From Aphis gossypii (Eukaryota; Arthropoda; Insecta; Hemiptera; Aphididae): a stretch of 64,000 nt of DNA. The stretch is from positions 248,001 to 312,000 of the forward strand of contig NW_026083025.1 in the NCBI RefSeq assembly GCF_020184175.1. The letters are read 5' to 3'. The notes under the pieces were generated by a model. The model was not told the DNA's origin and made no database searches. It saw nothing but the letters and a program-made list of their open reading frames with translations. The first letter of the stretch is position 1. Each line of letters begins with the position of its first letter. Positions 36,050-47,300 of the stretch are shown piece after piece. Made by a program: the position numbers and the translations under genes.

Positions 36050-37150
36050 TTACATAGACATTGAAATTTAGTATGAATATATTACAATATTGTCAGTTTG
36101 TACTATTTATATAAGTCACTACTCAGTATCTAAATCTGGTTTAATATTGTCAACTGGTAACTGTTCATTACTTATGACTTAACATTAAATGTTTATGAAG
36201 AGAGCAAAAATAATTAAAAATACTTAATATTGGTAGTAAATATATTAATACCTTCTAAGTATATGAATAATAATCGCCGGTTTATGTTGTAGTATTTACT
36301 AAAATATTTTCATGAAAAGAAATTTCATCGAAAACCAATAAATTATGCTTTTGAAAATCTTTTTTTTTTATTCTGAGTGTTTTGCAAAAAGATCGAAAAA
36401 TTTCTTGTCAAATCTACATGACGATTTTATGATAGATAAATAATTTCTCATATTTCTTGTACATGGCAATAATTTTTATGATTTCTTTTTTACTTTTTAT
36501 AGACTCCCAATTTTTTTCAAAGAATTTTAGACATGTACGAGTATTGCAAATTTTTACAAATTCATCTGTGGGTGTCTTCAAACCTCCATGCCATGATTAA
36601 TTAATATAAACAAATATACATATATTAAACGTATAATATACGGATATGAATAAGTTACGTATAATAAACGAATATATTTAGTTGATAATAAGTAGAAATC
36701 ATAGATATTTATGAGTCAACAGATAGATATTCAACGTACATTATGTGTGTAATATACGTAAATTCTAACGTTTATTCAGCGTATAAATTACGTATGTATT
36801 GGAAGTATAAATTTGGGATATAACACGTATCATATACGTGTATTTTAAGTATAAACTTCGTGGATTGACATGTAAAAATTATGTTTATAATATAATTAAT
36901 TGGTAATATCTACCTTTATATAGTTATATATATGCAATGTTTTAATATAATATGAGTATTGTAGTAATTTATTTTAAGTGTATTTATATTTTATATAATC
37001 ACAAAAATAATATTTTAAATTTTTTATATTTTGTAATCATTAATCAATATTGATTAATAAAAATAATAATAATCTCAATAATCTTATGGAGATTTCCTCT
37101 TAGGCGTCTGCTTTAACCAATCACTCATATGAGTTTTTATCAGTTTCACT
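36050..37150. other. Gene-free stretch with an iterated ACGTATA patch
   Basis: Between 36620 and 36860 the words ACGTATA, TATACGT and close variants occur around twelve times in both orientations. The remainder is plain AT-rich sequence. Confidence 0.45.
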
Positions 37151-37189
37151 GATTCTTCAGGAAACATGGACTTACCTATAAATAAACCA

Positions 37190-37340
37190 GGTAGGTCTGC
37201 TAAGATTGCAACATTGTGCTCTGATATAAAAGCGACAATTTTGACTTCAGCTCTTTGAATTTGATTTTTAATTTCCTAAACTTTAAAGTAGAAATCGATG
37301 TTTGCTTCACCGTTCCTGCAGTTACTATTTGCTTGTGCTA
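37190..37340 (-). repeat. Second copy of the hAT fragment
   Basis: About 150 bases match 35530-35690 closely, sharing AGGTAGGTCTGCTAAGA and TTTGACTTCAGCTCTTTGAAT, with one frameshifting deletion. Its right edge cuts into the sugar-transporter exon, which gives the order of events. Confidence 0.7.
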
Positions 37341-37784
37341 TCAGCTATAGCTGTGGCAAAGCTTGCTCCGTACGGCTTCACCTAAAAAATAATTATAATA
37401 TCCATACATTTACTATAAATTATAATTAATTAGTATATAAGTTCTTTTCAGAACGTTATATTAATTCATTCATTTTAAAAAGATAATATGTATTATGTTA
37501 TGACTGTTATGAGATATTATTACAAGTAAGGATGTTTTATAGAGTTTTATTATATAAACCGCATATATTGTATTAAATGTATACATACTTTCATCGAAAA
37601 TATGTCTTCCACTGTAACCCAAGACACAGGTCCAAATTCTAAAGAATAAGCCAAAATGAAAAACATAATGCAAATCACTGATATATTACTAAATGTAGTA
37701 GCATTTAGTTGCATTTTAATAATGTTGCAAAATGCCAAACCAGCAAAACAAAAACACATAATCACTGCCGATGATGTTAACCCT
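37341..37784 (-). pseudogene. Sugar transporter (MFS, Tret1-like) fragment
   Basis: An exon (about 37784-37589) encodes a hydrophobic segment and then ILAYSLEFGPVSWVTVEDIF, the familiar G-P-x-P-W-x-x-x-x-E-I-F motif of insect facilitated trehalose/sugar transporters, with P-to-S and E-to-D changes. A GTATGT donor follows SMK. The next exon starts at 37381 after TTTTTTAG in the same phase and reads VKPYGASFATAIA, as expected, but ends after about 14 codons where the hAT repeat begins. Transporters of this family move sugars through the plasma membrane in 12 helices. Only about 80 codons remain, so this is a pseudogene fragment. Confidence 0.6.
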
Positions 37785-37789
37785 TTCAC

Positions 37790-38397
37790 TCCCAGAATAA
37801 ATTTTTTTTTTTGTATATTATTTAGAAGTGTCTAAGTAATACCTACAATTTAATTTAAAAATGTTATTATTATTTTTTACCTAGAATTTGAATATGTCCT
37901 TCCACTAGTACATCAGGAGTAAACAAAGTCAACATTTAAATTACTTCTTTTTCATTATTAAATAATTTGCCATTTTATTATTGCTTTTAATTTATATTTT
38001 ATAGTAATTAAAAAATTACTTTTTTAAAAAAGTAACATGTTATTTTATATAAATATTTATATTATCATACCAACAATTTATAATATAGGTATACTATTAG
38101 TAATGTTATACAACAAATAATTGAACACAGTTTGAATTTTAAATGTTACTTTCATTTATTTTTATAATTTTCACAGTTTGAATGTTATATAACATCAGTA
38201 GACTTATACTAACAATATAAAAAATTAAAACAAAAAATAATAAAATATGTATAAATAATAATAAAAACAATATAAATGTCAGACTTAGATTGCAACTTAG
38301 TACCTAACTTATCAGTTATTTATTTATGAAACCATACTTTTTGTAGTTATAATAGTTATAAACATAACAATGTACCTATCACATTTATAAAGGCAAT
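37790..38397. other. Gene-free AT-rich stretch
   Basis: This is the probable 3' flank of the chimeric piggyBac frame. I see no feature in it. Confidence 0.4.
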
Positions 38398-39903
38398 TTA
38401 CTCATTATGATGAAATTTATGAAAACAATTATTCTGTTTAGTCATACATAAATGTACATTACATTTTGTACATTTTATTGATGTTTTTAGAGTACACTTT
38501 TCATACTTACATCTAGTAGAATGTTGTCTGCCATCGAATATAGCAAAATGGTTATTGCAATCATAGCGAATTTCATTATATGGATTTGGATCATCAATAT
38601 TTCTTGGTTTTCTTGATTTTATTGGAATTAATGGTGGTGAAGGTGAAGAACTAGGCCTTCCTACTTTTTTTTTGCGCTCAGGAGTATACATTTGACTTCT
38701 ACCAAGAGAAATAAGGGTTTTTGCTACACGTTGCTTGAAAAGAAGCAAGTTCATTTTTTTTGGAATATTACAATGTGATGCATCATTTCTGTACTCCATC
38801 CAACTATTTGTCAAAGCCATGTCAAAAGAATGTGTTACCATACGAAGAGTCCATTTACGTGATCTAATAAATATTCGAAAATAACTGATCAATTGATCAT
38901 GTAAATCAACTCCACCCATACTTTTGTTGTACAACTTTACTATTTCTGGTCTTTCTAATGTAATATATTTTTTTTCTTTTTTGTCCCATCTGTTAACTTC
39001 ATCAGTATTACCTGATGTCAAAAAGTTAGAAACTAGTACAACACCTTTATTATCAAACCACTTTATTATTCCTATTTGATTTGTTCTTCCTTCATATACA
39101 GTAGATCCAGTTACTTCAAAAGACCCTCCTCTACCCATTTTTCGTAAATGTTTATCTGGTATAAGAGGTGGATTTGCAAATCTATTGACTCTAGCTGTAC
39201 CTGCTGCATATATTTTTTGATCTTGAAGAGCATTTAATAAGTTATACGATGTAAAGAAGTTGTCAAAATATAATATGTGCCTATTTTTCTTTAGCTGTTC
39301 ACACAATTTCAGAACAACTGATCCACCTAATCCAAAGTGTGCCTTAGTTTCTTGATCTAATTCGGTGTTTGAGCCTTGATATAATAGTAGGTCATAAACC
39401 ATGCCTCCAGCCCCACATAATAAATATAATTTTATACCCCACGGACTGGGCTTACCACGCATATATTGTTTGAGACCAAGGCGTCCTTTGAAATTTGAAT
39501 GGTACCACTTGTTCGTCAATGCATAGGTTTTTTTCAATATGTAGTTCATTGCATCTTTTTTTATTGACTTTTTATTGACCTTGATACAATTATTTTTTAA
39601 AAAATTTGGATTTATTACGATCTTATCAATAATTGTTTGCGAAAAAATTAACCTTGCAGGATAGTCTCGTGGTAATAGTTCTTGAACTCGTTGCCGATGA
39701 TAAGGATTCATATTATTTTGGTGTAATATTCTCCATACTACTGATGAAGAAATTCTAGTTCTTGAAGCTATGCGTCGGACACTAAGTTCTGGTTCTTCAC
39801 GTATTAAATCAAGTACCAATTCTTCGTTCACCACATTACGTACAAGTCTCGGGCATCCACGATTAATATTTACAAGTCTTACGTTACCTAAAAAAGACAA
39901 CAT
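38398..39903 (-). CDS. Chimeric open frame: mariner-type HTH joined to piggyBac transposase
   Basis: All 501 codons are open. Residues 1-103 are a helix-turn-helix of the Tc1/mariner-like type (ELSVRRIASRTRISSSVVW, then QELLPRDYPARLIF and INPNFL). From about residue 104 the frame enters piggyBac, first out of phase: the normal CIDEQVVPF, with the first catalytic Asp, can be read only in another frame. A 7-base duplication near 39490 (TTCAAAT/TTTCAAA) brings piggyBac into phase at FKGRLGLKQYMRGKP. The rest is intact: LYFDNFFTSYN (second Asp), MGGVDLHDQL (third Asp) and a Cys/His-rich tail, CKYEKC...CTKCNVHLC...CFHKFH. It cannot be an active piggyBac transposase without the first Asp but could bind DNA. 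It may be a lucky open frame over debris or an exapted fusion. Confidence 0.7.
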   Translation of the reverse strand: MLSFLGNVRLVNINRGCPRLVRNVVNEELVLDLIREEPELSVRRIASRTRISSSVVWRILHQNNMNPYHRQRVQELLPRDYPARLIFSQTIIDKIVINPNFLKNNCIKVNKKSIKKDAMNYILKKTYALTNKWYHSNFKGRLGLKQYMRGKPSPWGIKLYLLCGAGGMVYDLLLYQGSNTELDQETKAHFGLGGSVVLKLCEQLKKNRHILYFDNFFTSYNLLNALQDQKIYAAGTARVNRFANPPLIPDKHLRKMGRGGSFEVTGSTVYEGRTNQIGIIKWFDNKGVVLVSNFLTSGNTDEVNRWDKKEKKYITLERPEIVKLYNKSMGGVDLHDQLISYFRIFIRSRKWTLRMVTHSFDMALTNSWMEYRNDASHCNIPKKMNLLLFKQRVAKTLISLGRSQMYTPERKKKVGRPSSSPSPPLIPIKSRKPRNIDDPNPYNEIRYDCNNHFAIFDGRQHSTRCKYEKCTLKTSIKCTKCNVHLCMTKQNNCFHKFHHNE

Positions 39904-40790
39904 TTTAAATATTTAAGCGTAAAACTTTTATTTAGAAATCTTACCATTTTCTCTCAGATTAGATAATAATTATATTATAATGTCACGTGTTTACGATCGG
40001 TCGGTGATTAATTTACGTCATTTACGAAACATTCTTTTGTTTTCGTTTGGCCATTGGTCATTGCTTTTTAGTGTTGTTTAATACCGTGTTCAATTAATAA
40101 TTTATGCCGTCCGTGGTTTATTAAATTTATTATTTGTTATTCTAATTTAATCATGTAAGTATTATTATAATTAGTATTATTAGCATTATAATAATTATTA
40201 ATTATTGTTTATTTAAATCCATAAATTATAATAATATATGATCACGTCCAGTGTCCACATACTTTGCTATATAGTAATTAGTAGGTTAAGTTTGTAAGTA
40301 GCTAGTAGCTACTTATATTTTAATATTTATTATAATTAGTGAAATCCTTGTCAATATAATATTTGTTAAGTATCAATCTATTATGGTTAACTTTTGAGTT
40401 AATTACTTCATATTGGCTTGCTGATAGTACCTATTTCTAAAAATTAACCTAACCTAACCGGGTGTTTTAGAGTGAAATTTATATATTATGTTCCGTAACT
40501 ATCTATTAATTATTATTGATAATTCAATTTATAAATTGTAATAATAAAATCAGTACCTATCTACCTAAGTTTATTTTAGGACTGTTCTTATTTCTTACAA
40601 TATTCGGTTTCTAATAACGCTAATTGGAAAAGTTTCCTTTGTGTAACTGTCAGAATTTCGACATTGTAACTGTAAGAATAGCCCTTACCTAGTGTGTTAA
40701 CTTTTTTTTTATTTACTTATTATTTAATGTTATAAATGTATTTAAACATACTATATAGGTAGGTACCTATATAATAGTAAAGTAATGTCC
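39904..40790. other. Gene-free AT-rich stretch
   Basis: It lies upstream of the chimeric frame (39904 onward). CACGTG-like and ACGATCGGTCGG words at 39985-40005 could be promoter, without proof. Nothing else is seen. Confidence 0.35.
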
Positions 40791-40791
40791 G

Positions 40792-41728
40792 TTATTGATA
40801 CGACGCGTTAATTGGTGTTTGCGCGAAATGAAGTCCGTTAGCGACTGCGTTGGTGATTGCCGGACGGTCATTACCTCCTCCTGCAGCCGGGATTGAATTG
40901 TCATGCTGTTGAATTTTTTTTAGAAAATTCGCACGAAATTCGTCCCAGGTGTAGTCCAGTAGCCTGACGGTGTTCACTTTTAACCTAACCGGCTGCACCC
41001 TTTAACTACGGTTCGATAATGCTCGTCCAGCCCGTCCGTTCAATCTGCGCATTATGCAGTGTGGCTTCGGGCTTATGTATAAACCGTACCGGGTCCTCGG
41101 GTGTCGTTCCGTGGAACTCCGGCAATGAGTATCTCAATGTGCGTATTTCGTCATACGGTATAAATGACTGTTGTAATACGCAGCTGTGTGGGGTGGCGGC
41201 TGTGTGTGGAGTGGACGACGTATTATCGAAGTGGACGTTGTGGTATGCGTGGTGGTTGCCCGCGGACGGTGATTCGCGTGACGCGGGTCCTCTCGCTCCG
41301 CAGTCTGTGATGTTCGGTGTGTCGGTGTGTATGTAGTGGTGTGCGTTATCTGTGAGCGGGTCCTCCGGCGTGCTCCGATGTTTCCCAGATAACGTTGCGC
41401 GCTGGGGACGAGTCGGTGCGGGTGCGTCCGGTTGTGTTTCCGGTGTCAGACGTGACATACCCATCTCGAGGCGACGCATTGTCTCCGCTAAGCGACGTTG
41501 GTCTTCGGCAAAGCGGGACATGTAGTCCTCGAGCATGGTTAGCCGTGCGTCCAACCCGGCCGTGTGCGGCGCGTTTTGCGCCGCTTCTCGTACCCCTTTT
41601 AGTATGCCACGGGCCGATAGTATTAAATCCGTGGTATGTTGTGCAGTGTGTATGGGTGTGGTGTTGGTCATGCTTGTTGATACGGAAGTGGAGGTACGGT
41701 TGTCTATTAGCATCCAAAGAATTTTCAA
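40792..41728 (-). pseudogene. LTR retrotransposon Gag fragment (Ty3/gypsy-like)
   Basis: The 240-codon frame (41728-41006) has a coiled coil (LTMLEDYMSRFAEDQRRLAE), a Pro/Thr/His-rich linker and then LRYSLPEFHGTTPEDPVRF, the usual start of a capsid domain. It ends IIEP at a TAG where the family has Gln. A one-base frame change leads to the 40998-40792 frame with DYTWDEFRANFLKK, the WxEFRxxFxxxF capsid motif. The region is much richer in GC than its surroundings, consistent with recent arrival from a different base-composition class. Protease, polymerase and LTRs are absent. It is a non-functional fragment. Confidence 0.7.
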
Positions 41729-41995
41729 ACGAATTTTGAACTTTATCTATACTTGCGCTAATACCTAATATATTCTACATTGTCCGGTTTGTAGATTCCA
41801 AATCACTAGTTATACCAAGAACTTCATCACTGATTTTTTTCAAGTAGAAGTATAGCTTTAATTATAATTTTTGCAAGATCAACTCCTATTTAAATTACAA
41901 TTCATATATTCATATTTATGCAAATATGCACTACCTAAATTACATGAAATATTTTTTATTTTATTTAGTTCTAAATTTACCTTTTACTAATTCCT

Positions 41996-43540
41996 TGGAA
42001 GCAAAAATTCCTATAGGTTGATGTATTTTTCTGAGTATTTTGATGACGATGTTTTCGAAAACATGGCATATCATACTAATATTAGTATGCGATTCAAAAA
42101 GGTGTTACTAGATTTAAACCTACTGATATGTACGAAATGAAACGTTTAATCGGTGTACATATTATAATGGGTAATTTAAAATATCCACGTGTACGTTTGT
42201 ATTGGCAAAAACATTTCGAAGTAAATTTAGTTGCTCAAAATATGACCCGAGATAGGTTTTTTTCTTTGCATAATAATTTACATATCGTCGACAACAATGA
42301 AGTTCCTAATGGCAACAAAGATAAATTTATAAAAGTCAGGCCGTTGTATACTGCTCTCCAAAAAAAATGTAATAGTCTACCAATGGAGAGAAACTTGTGT
42401 GTCGACGAGCAGATGGTTCCCTTCAAAGGGCAACTATCTATAAAACAATATATGAAGGGGAAACCTATTAAATGGGGAGTAAAAGTTTTTCTATTATGTG
42501 GCGAAAGTGGAACGATTTATAATATTTTGCGGTTTCAAGGGTATTATAAATTGGACCAAGACCTAATAAAAACAGTTGGTTCTGGAGCTAGTGTTGTGTT
42601 GTATCTGTTACGGACCTATACTGTCCGTATCGATTATTTTATATGCATAAGATCATACAATGTCAAATTTCCTAACTTGTAAAATTAATACCACAGGCAC
42701 AGGAGTACAGGACACGAGAGAGTAGAATATTATATTAATATAATAATTTGACAATTAAAGTAAATTCACACGTCTCTTTGCAAAAGTCGAAACTCGGTGT
42801 CTTAACGATTCGATAAGAATCATGGGTAAGAATACACAAGCAGTCGTTCCGGGACCCCTCGTATGACGTAGTCACCGCCCACTCTTGTAAGAAATCATAT
42901 ATAAGAGGGATCGAGACAAGAGCTCGACAGACGGTTACTGTATAACCAACGAATAGGGATATCTATGACACTCAGAGGTCGGTCGTAACACCACTCAAGT
43001 CATTTTGATATCAGTTTCTGAGGCAGGTCGTAACACCACTCACCATCTTATTTTATATATTCTACATTAAGCTTATATTATTTGTATTCGTGCAAGAATT
43101 ATTTTAATAAACAATTAACTTATACTTGAACAACACGACGTATTCATTTTGTACGTTGATGCATGAATCGACCTAGTCGGGACGCAACATATCTTACGCA
43201 AAACGTAAAGCCAAATCGACATTTTTTATTTTTTGATAATTTTTTTTCTTCGTTTGGCTTATTTGAAAGATTACAACAACTTCAAATTTATGCTGCTGGG
43301 ACAATTCGAATAAATTGGTTTGCTAACCCACCATTGTTGAGTGACAAAGAAATGCGTAAACTGGGCAGAGGAACCACATTCGAGGTAACAACTGATATAC
43401 CTGGTTGTAGTATTGGCATTGTAAAATGGTACGACAATAAAGCAGTAAATTTAGGATCAAATTTCATAGCCTCTGGTGAAGAAGACCGTGTAACTCGTTA
43501 GGACAAAAAAGAACAACAAAAAATACAATTTTAAAATATT
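41996..43540 (+). pseudogene. piggyBac transposase split by a solo LTR
   Basis: The upstream frame (41996-42110) reads DDVFENMAYHTNIS. After a frameshift 42128-42605 gives EMKRLIGVHIIMG, NLCVDEQMVPFKG (first Asp) and QYMKGKPIKWG. The reading stops at the inserted LTR and resumes at 43190 with QNVKPNRHFLFFDNFF (second Asp), then IYAAGTIRINWFANPP and GIVKWYDNKAV. A TAG replaces the Trp of R-W-D and the sequence ends near 43540, without the third Asp or the Cys-rich tail. Family function: TTAA-specific cut-and-paste transposition. It is related to, but distinct from, the piggyBac part of the 38398 chimera. Confidence 0.8.
42606..43189 (+). mobile_element. Solo LTR of an LTR retrotransposon
   Basis: The 584-base insert begins TGTTACGG and ends GACGCAACA, the TG...CA ends of an LTR. 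It is flanked by the 4-base duplication TATC (42602-42605 and 43190-43193). Removing it with one TATC would leave piggyBac coding sequence uninterrupted. Inside are a TATA-like ATATATAAGAGGGA near 42898 and a polyadenylation AATAAA near 43107. The words GTCGTAACACCACTCA occur twice, at about 42984 and 43027. No internal retrotransposon region is present, so this is the product of LTR-LTR recombination. Confidence 0.85.
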
Positions 43541-44337
43541 ACATATAAATCATAATACTATGTTTTATTTTAAATCGTGGACAATATAAACATTTATCAT
43601 TAATGTATTATCTTTATATAATTTATAGATAATAATTCATAATGAATTGAAAAAAGCGGGAACGCTAGGAACATATTTTCATAAGAATCTCGATAGAGCG
43701 CTTTGGCAGTTAGTTAAACAGCTGTTCTGCCAAGCACTTTCGATGGCCATGTGATAGGGACAAACGCATAGTTCCTCGGGTAACCATATTATCTTAAATC
43801 GTGGTTAGTAGGGATATTATTTTGTGGTTATGCCGTTTGGGGGATAGTCACCGAATGCGAATTTGTCATTGCTCATTTCTGTTCCAGCTGCTTTAAGTGT
43901 GCAAGTCTTGCGTCGTGCAAGAGTTCGTACCTATTTAAAAGACAACCTCGTGTCGAAGTCCAGTATTCAACGTGTCGAGGTAAAAAGTATATAATACCCA
44001 TAAGATTAAATTAAAATATGATAATAAATAGGTACAATAATATTATTATTATTATTATTTATTTGTTTTCATTTAAAGTAGAAATGTATACATACATGTA
44101 AATTATTACAAATATATATACTTATTATAATTTGGCATTATATATAAATGATTGTCTCTGTAAGCTAGTCTTGTTGTGGAGACAAGGTTCTTAAAAATAT
44201 CTCGTACATTTACTAAATAATTAAATTAACACATTATAAGTTCATCATTGTTAATTAAGTGAAAATAAGATATCATAAATATAAATTTTTAAATATTTTA
44301 GAATAACATAATAAATACAACAATTTGATTGGAAATT
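43541..44337. other. Gene-free stretch
   Basis: A CG-richer block (43650-43980) contains GCGCTTTGGCAG, echoed inverted as CTGCCAAGCAC. It is not identified further. Confidence 0.35.
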
Positions 44338-47300
44338 CATAGGCGTAAACTGGGGGGGGGGCCAAGGGGGGCCACTGCCCCCCCTAGAAAAAATTAGGAG
44401 AGGCAATGCCCCCTTTAATATTTTACATACCTTCTTCATTCATAAATACAAAAACAACTGTTTATAACTATTACTATACAGTATTTTTTTAAATCTCAAT
44501 TTTCAATTTTAGTTTATCTACATTAGGTATGTTATTGAATAATTTTACATAGTAATGCGTTGCGGCTCATAGCCGTAGACACTCGGTCAGTAATTGTTCC
44601 ACAGATTATATAGGTATATAATATATTATAACATGTAGTGGTTCGGTGAGTATAGCTCACAAAAAAAAGATTAAACAACACAAGCAGTGTTACCTCCAAA
44701 GGGAATTATGTGGTGGAGGTCGACTATATGTTGTTGAGCAGTGTTATCAAACAACGTCTTTATGAGATAGTGTGTTTTATCAATATAGTTTGAATTGTTA
44801 TCACTTGTCTGTTATAAAATACTAATTAATACTACGTATGATGAGTTAAATCGTTAAATATTAGTAAGAAAAGAAATCGTTTAAGAGCCAATAATTAATC
44901 GTCATTTAATATAAATTTACAATTGAAAACAGTGAAGATGAACAAAAATATTAAGAATAAGGAGAAAACTTTGGATCATTTCTTCTCAGTATTACCGTCA
45001 AAACCAAATTCTAATTCAGGTAAATTCATTTTTCAAAAATGATGAAAAGTTAAATATACTTTCAACAATTTTAATAGTTGAATGAATTATTGATTCTATA
45101 GGTTTTAAAGATTTTGTAACAATGTATTTATATTTATTCTTATACTCACAACATATGAAATAATTGTACTTTTTCATTTAGATAAAATTGACTTAGACAG
45201 TCCACCAGATGATCCTCCAAATCACCAAATCACAGAAATTACTGGTATGAGTTATTAATAGCTTAGAACAATTAATCAATTATTTTTTAATATTTTTTAT
45301 AATGTTATATAGAAAATACTTCTTCAAATCAAAAACAAGAATTAATAGAAACTACTGTTTTAAATACTGATAAGCTATTAAGTATGTTTTTATGTGAATA
45401 AAAATTATTTGTTCTTTTTGTGTTTTGTGTTAGCTGTTTGTGTTCAATGTTCATTATGGGATCATGTAATTCATAGTCTTTTAAATATTTTAAATTATGT
45501 ATATTATGTATAGAAATAAGTGATTTATTTGTGCCATTATTTGTGTTATTATTTTAAGGTAATAAGTATTTACCTTATATTATATTTTAATGTTCTACAC
45601 TTTAAGCTTTAAAAGTAAGTATTCAGTCTTTATTCATAATTATGTGTATGTATTTGTTATGTTCATAAATACAGTAATTAAAAATAGTTTGCTTTCGCTT
45701 AATTGTTTTGTAAATATGAATGTTTAATATACATAATTTATATTTATGTTTTATACAAATAATAATATAGTAATTATTACTTATTTATATTGTGGTTTTA
45801 AATTTTAATTATTTAATAGATGGAGATAATAGAGACCCTGCAAAAGGTTATGAAAATGCTAAGATGTTTCTCACACTTAATGAAGGTCCATTTCAACCAA
45901 AAAATGTATTGTATCCATTACATAATGGAAGAAAATTTCGGTAAATATGGTTTACACAATACAAATGGATTGAATATAGTATAGTTCTAGATTCTGCTTT
46001 TGCTTCTTTTGTAGAGCGTTTTATAATTCTAATAAAATGGACGATGCATTTACATGCAGAGGTTTTAGTAATTGGAAAAAAGCAATTGAAAAATTTAATA
46101 ATCACCAAAAAAGTAGTATTCATTTAGAATCTTCGGTAAAAGTTGATGAATTTACAAAAAGTTTGCGTAAAAATAGTGGTACAATTGTAGATAAATTAGA
46201 TTCTCAGTATAACAAGGTTATAGCAGAAAATCGACAATATTTAACAACTGTCTTACAAACTATTCTTTACTGCGCCAGACAGGGTATTGCGATACGTGGG
46301 CATAATGAACACAATGAAAGTGATAATCAAGGAAACTTCCTTGAACTTATGAAAATTCGAGCTGGTGATAACTGTATTATCAATCGATATTATGAACAAA
46401 AAGAAAAAACATTTCGTTATGTTAGCCCCGAGTATCAAAACAACTTTATAAATTTGATGGGTATAAATGTTTTATCTCAGATTATTGATAATGTTAAAAG
46501 TGCAGGAGTATACAGTGTTATAATGGACGAAACTCAAGATTTAAAAAAACACGAGCAAGTATCTATCGTTTTAAGGTATTGTGACAAACAATTAAATGTG
46601 TTGGAAAATTTTATTGGTTTTTACAAAACAAATAAAATGGATGGTGAAACCCTTTCATATTTATTAAAAAATACTTTGCAAGGTTTGGGCTTAAAAATCG
46701 AAAACATGAGAGGACAATGCTATGATGGAGCTGCCTCAATGCGTGGTTCTTATTCTGGAGTAGCTAAACGAATACAAGATGAAAATAAATTAGCTTTGCA
46801 TGTCCATTGTTATGCACATATACTTAACTTGTGCGTAGTTGATGTTTGTGGAAAAGTAGCTCCAATTCGAAACATGTTTGGTACATTAAATAAAATATAT
46901 ACATTTATAGGCGCCTCTTCAAAAAGAAACTCGGTATTTGAGAAAGTTCAAAAAGAGTTAAATGTGTCAAATAGTACTCTTAAATCACTCAGTGATACGA
47001 GATGGAGTTGTCGAATTGAATCTATTCGTTCTGTTTTAACAAATTTTAATTCCATTATTTCTACCTTAGAACATATAAATGAAACAGACTCCATTCATGG
47101 ATCTGATGCAAGTTCATTACTAAAAAATATTCAAGATTTTGAATTTATTTTCTGTTTGAAATTAATGAAACAAGTTCTTCAACTAACTAATAGTTTGTCA
47201 ATACATTTTCAAAAAAAAAATGCTAATTACTCAAGTGTTGGAATTTTAACAAATGCTACTTTATTGGAACTAGAATCACTTCGAAATGATGATAGTTATA

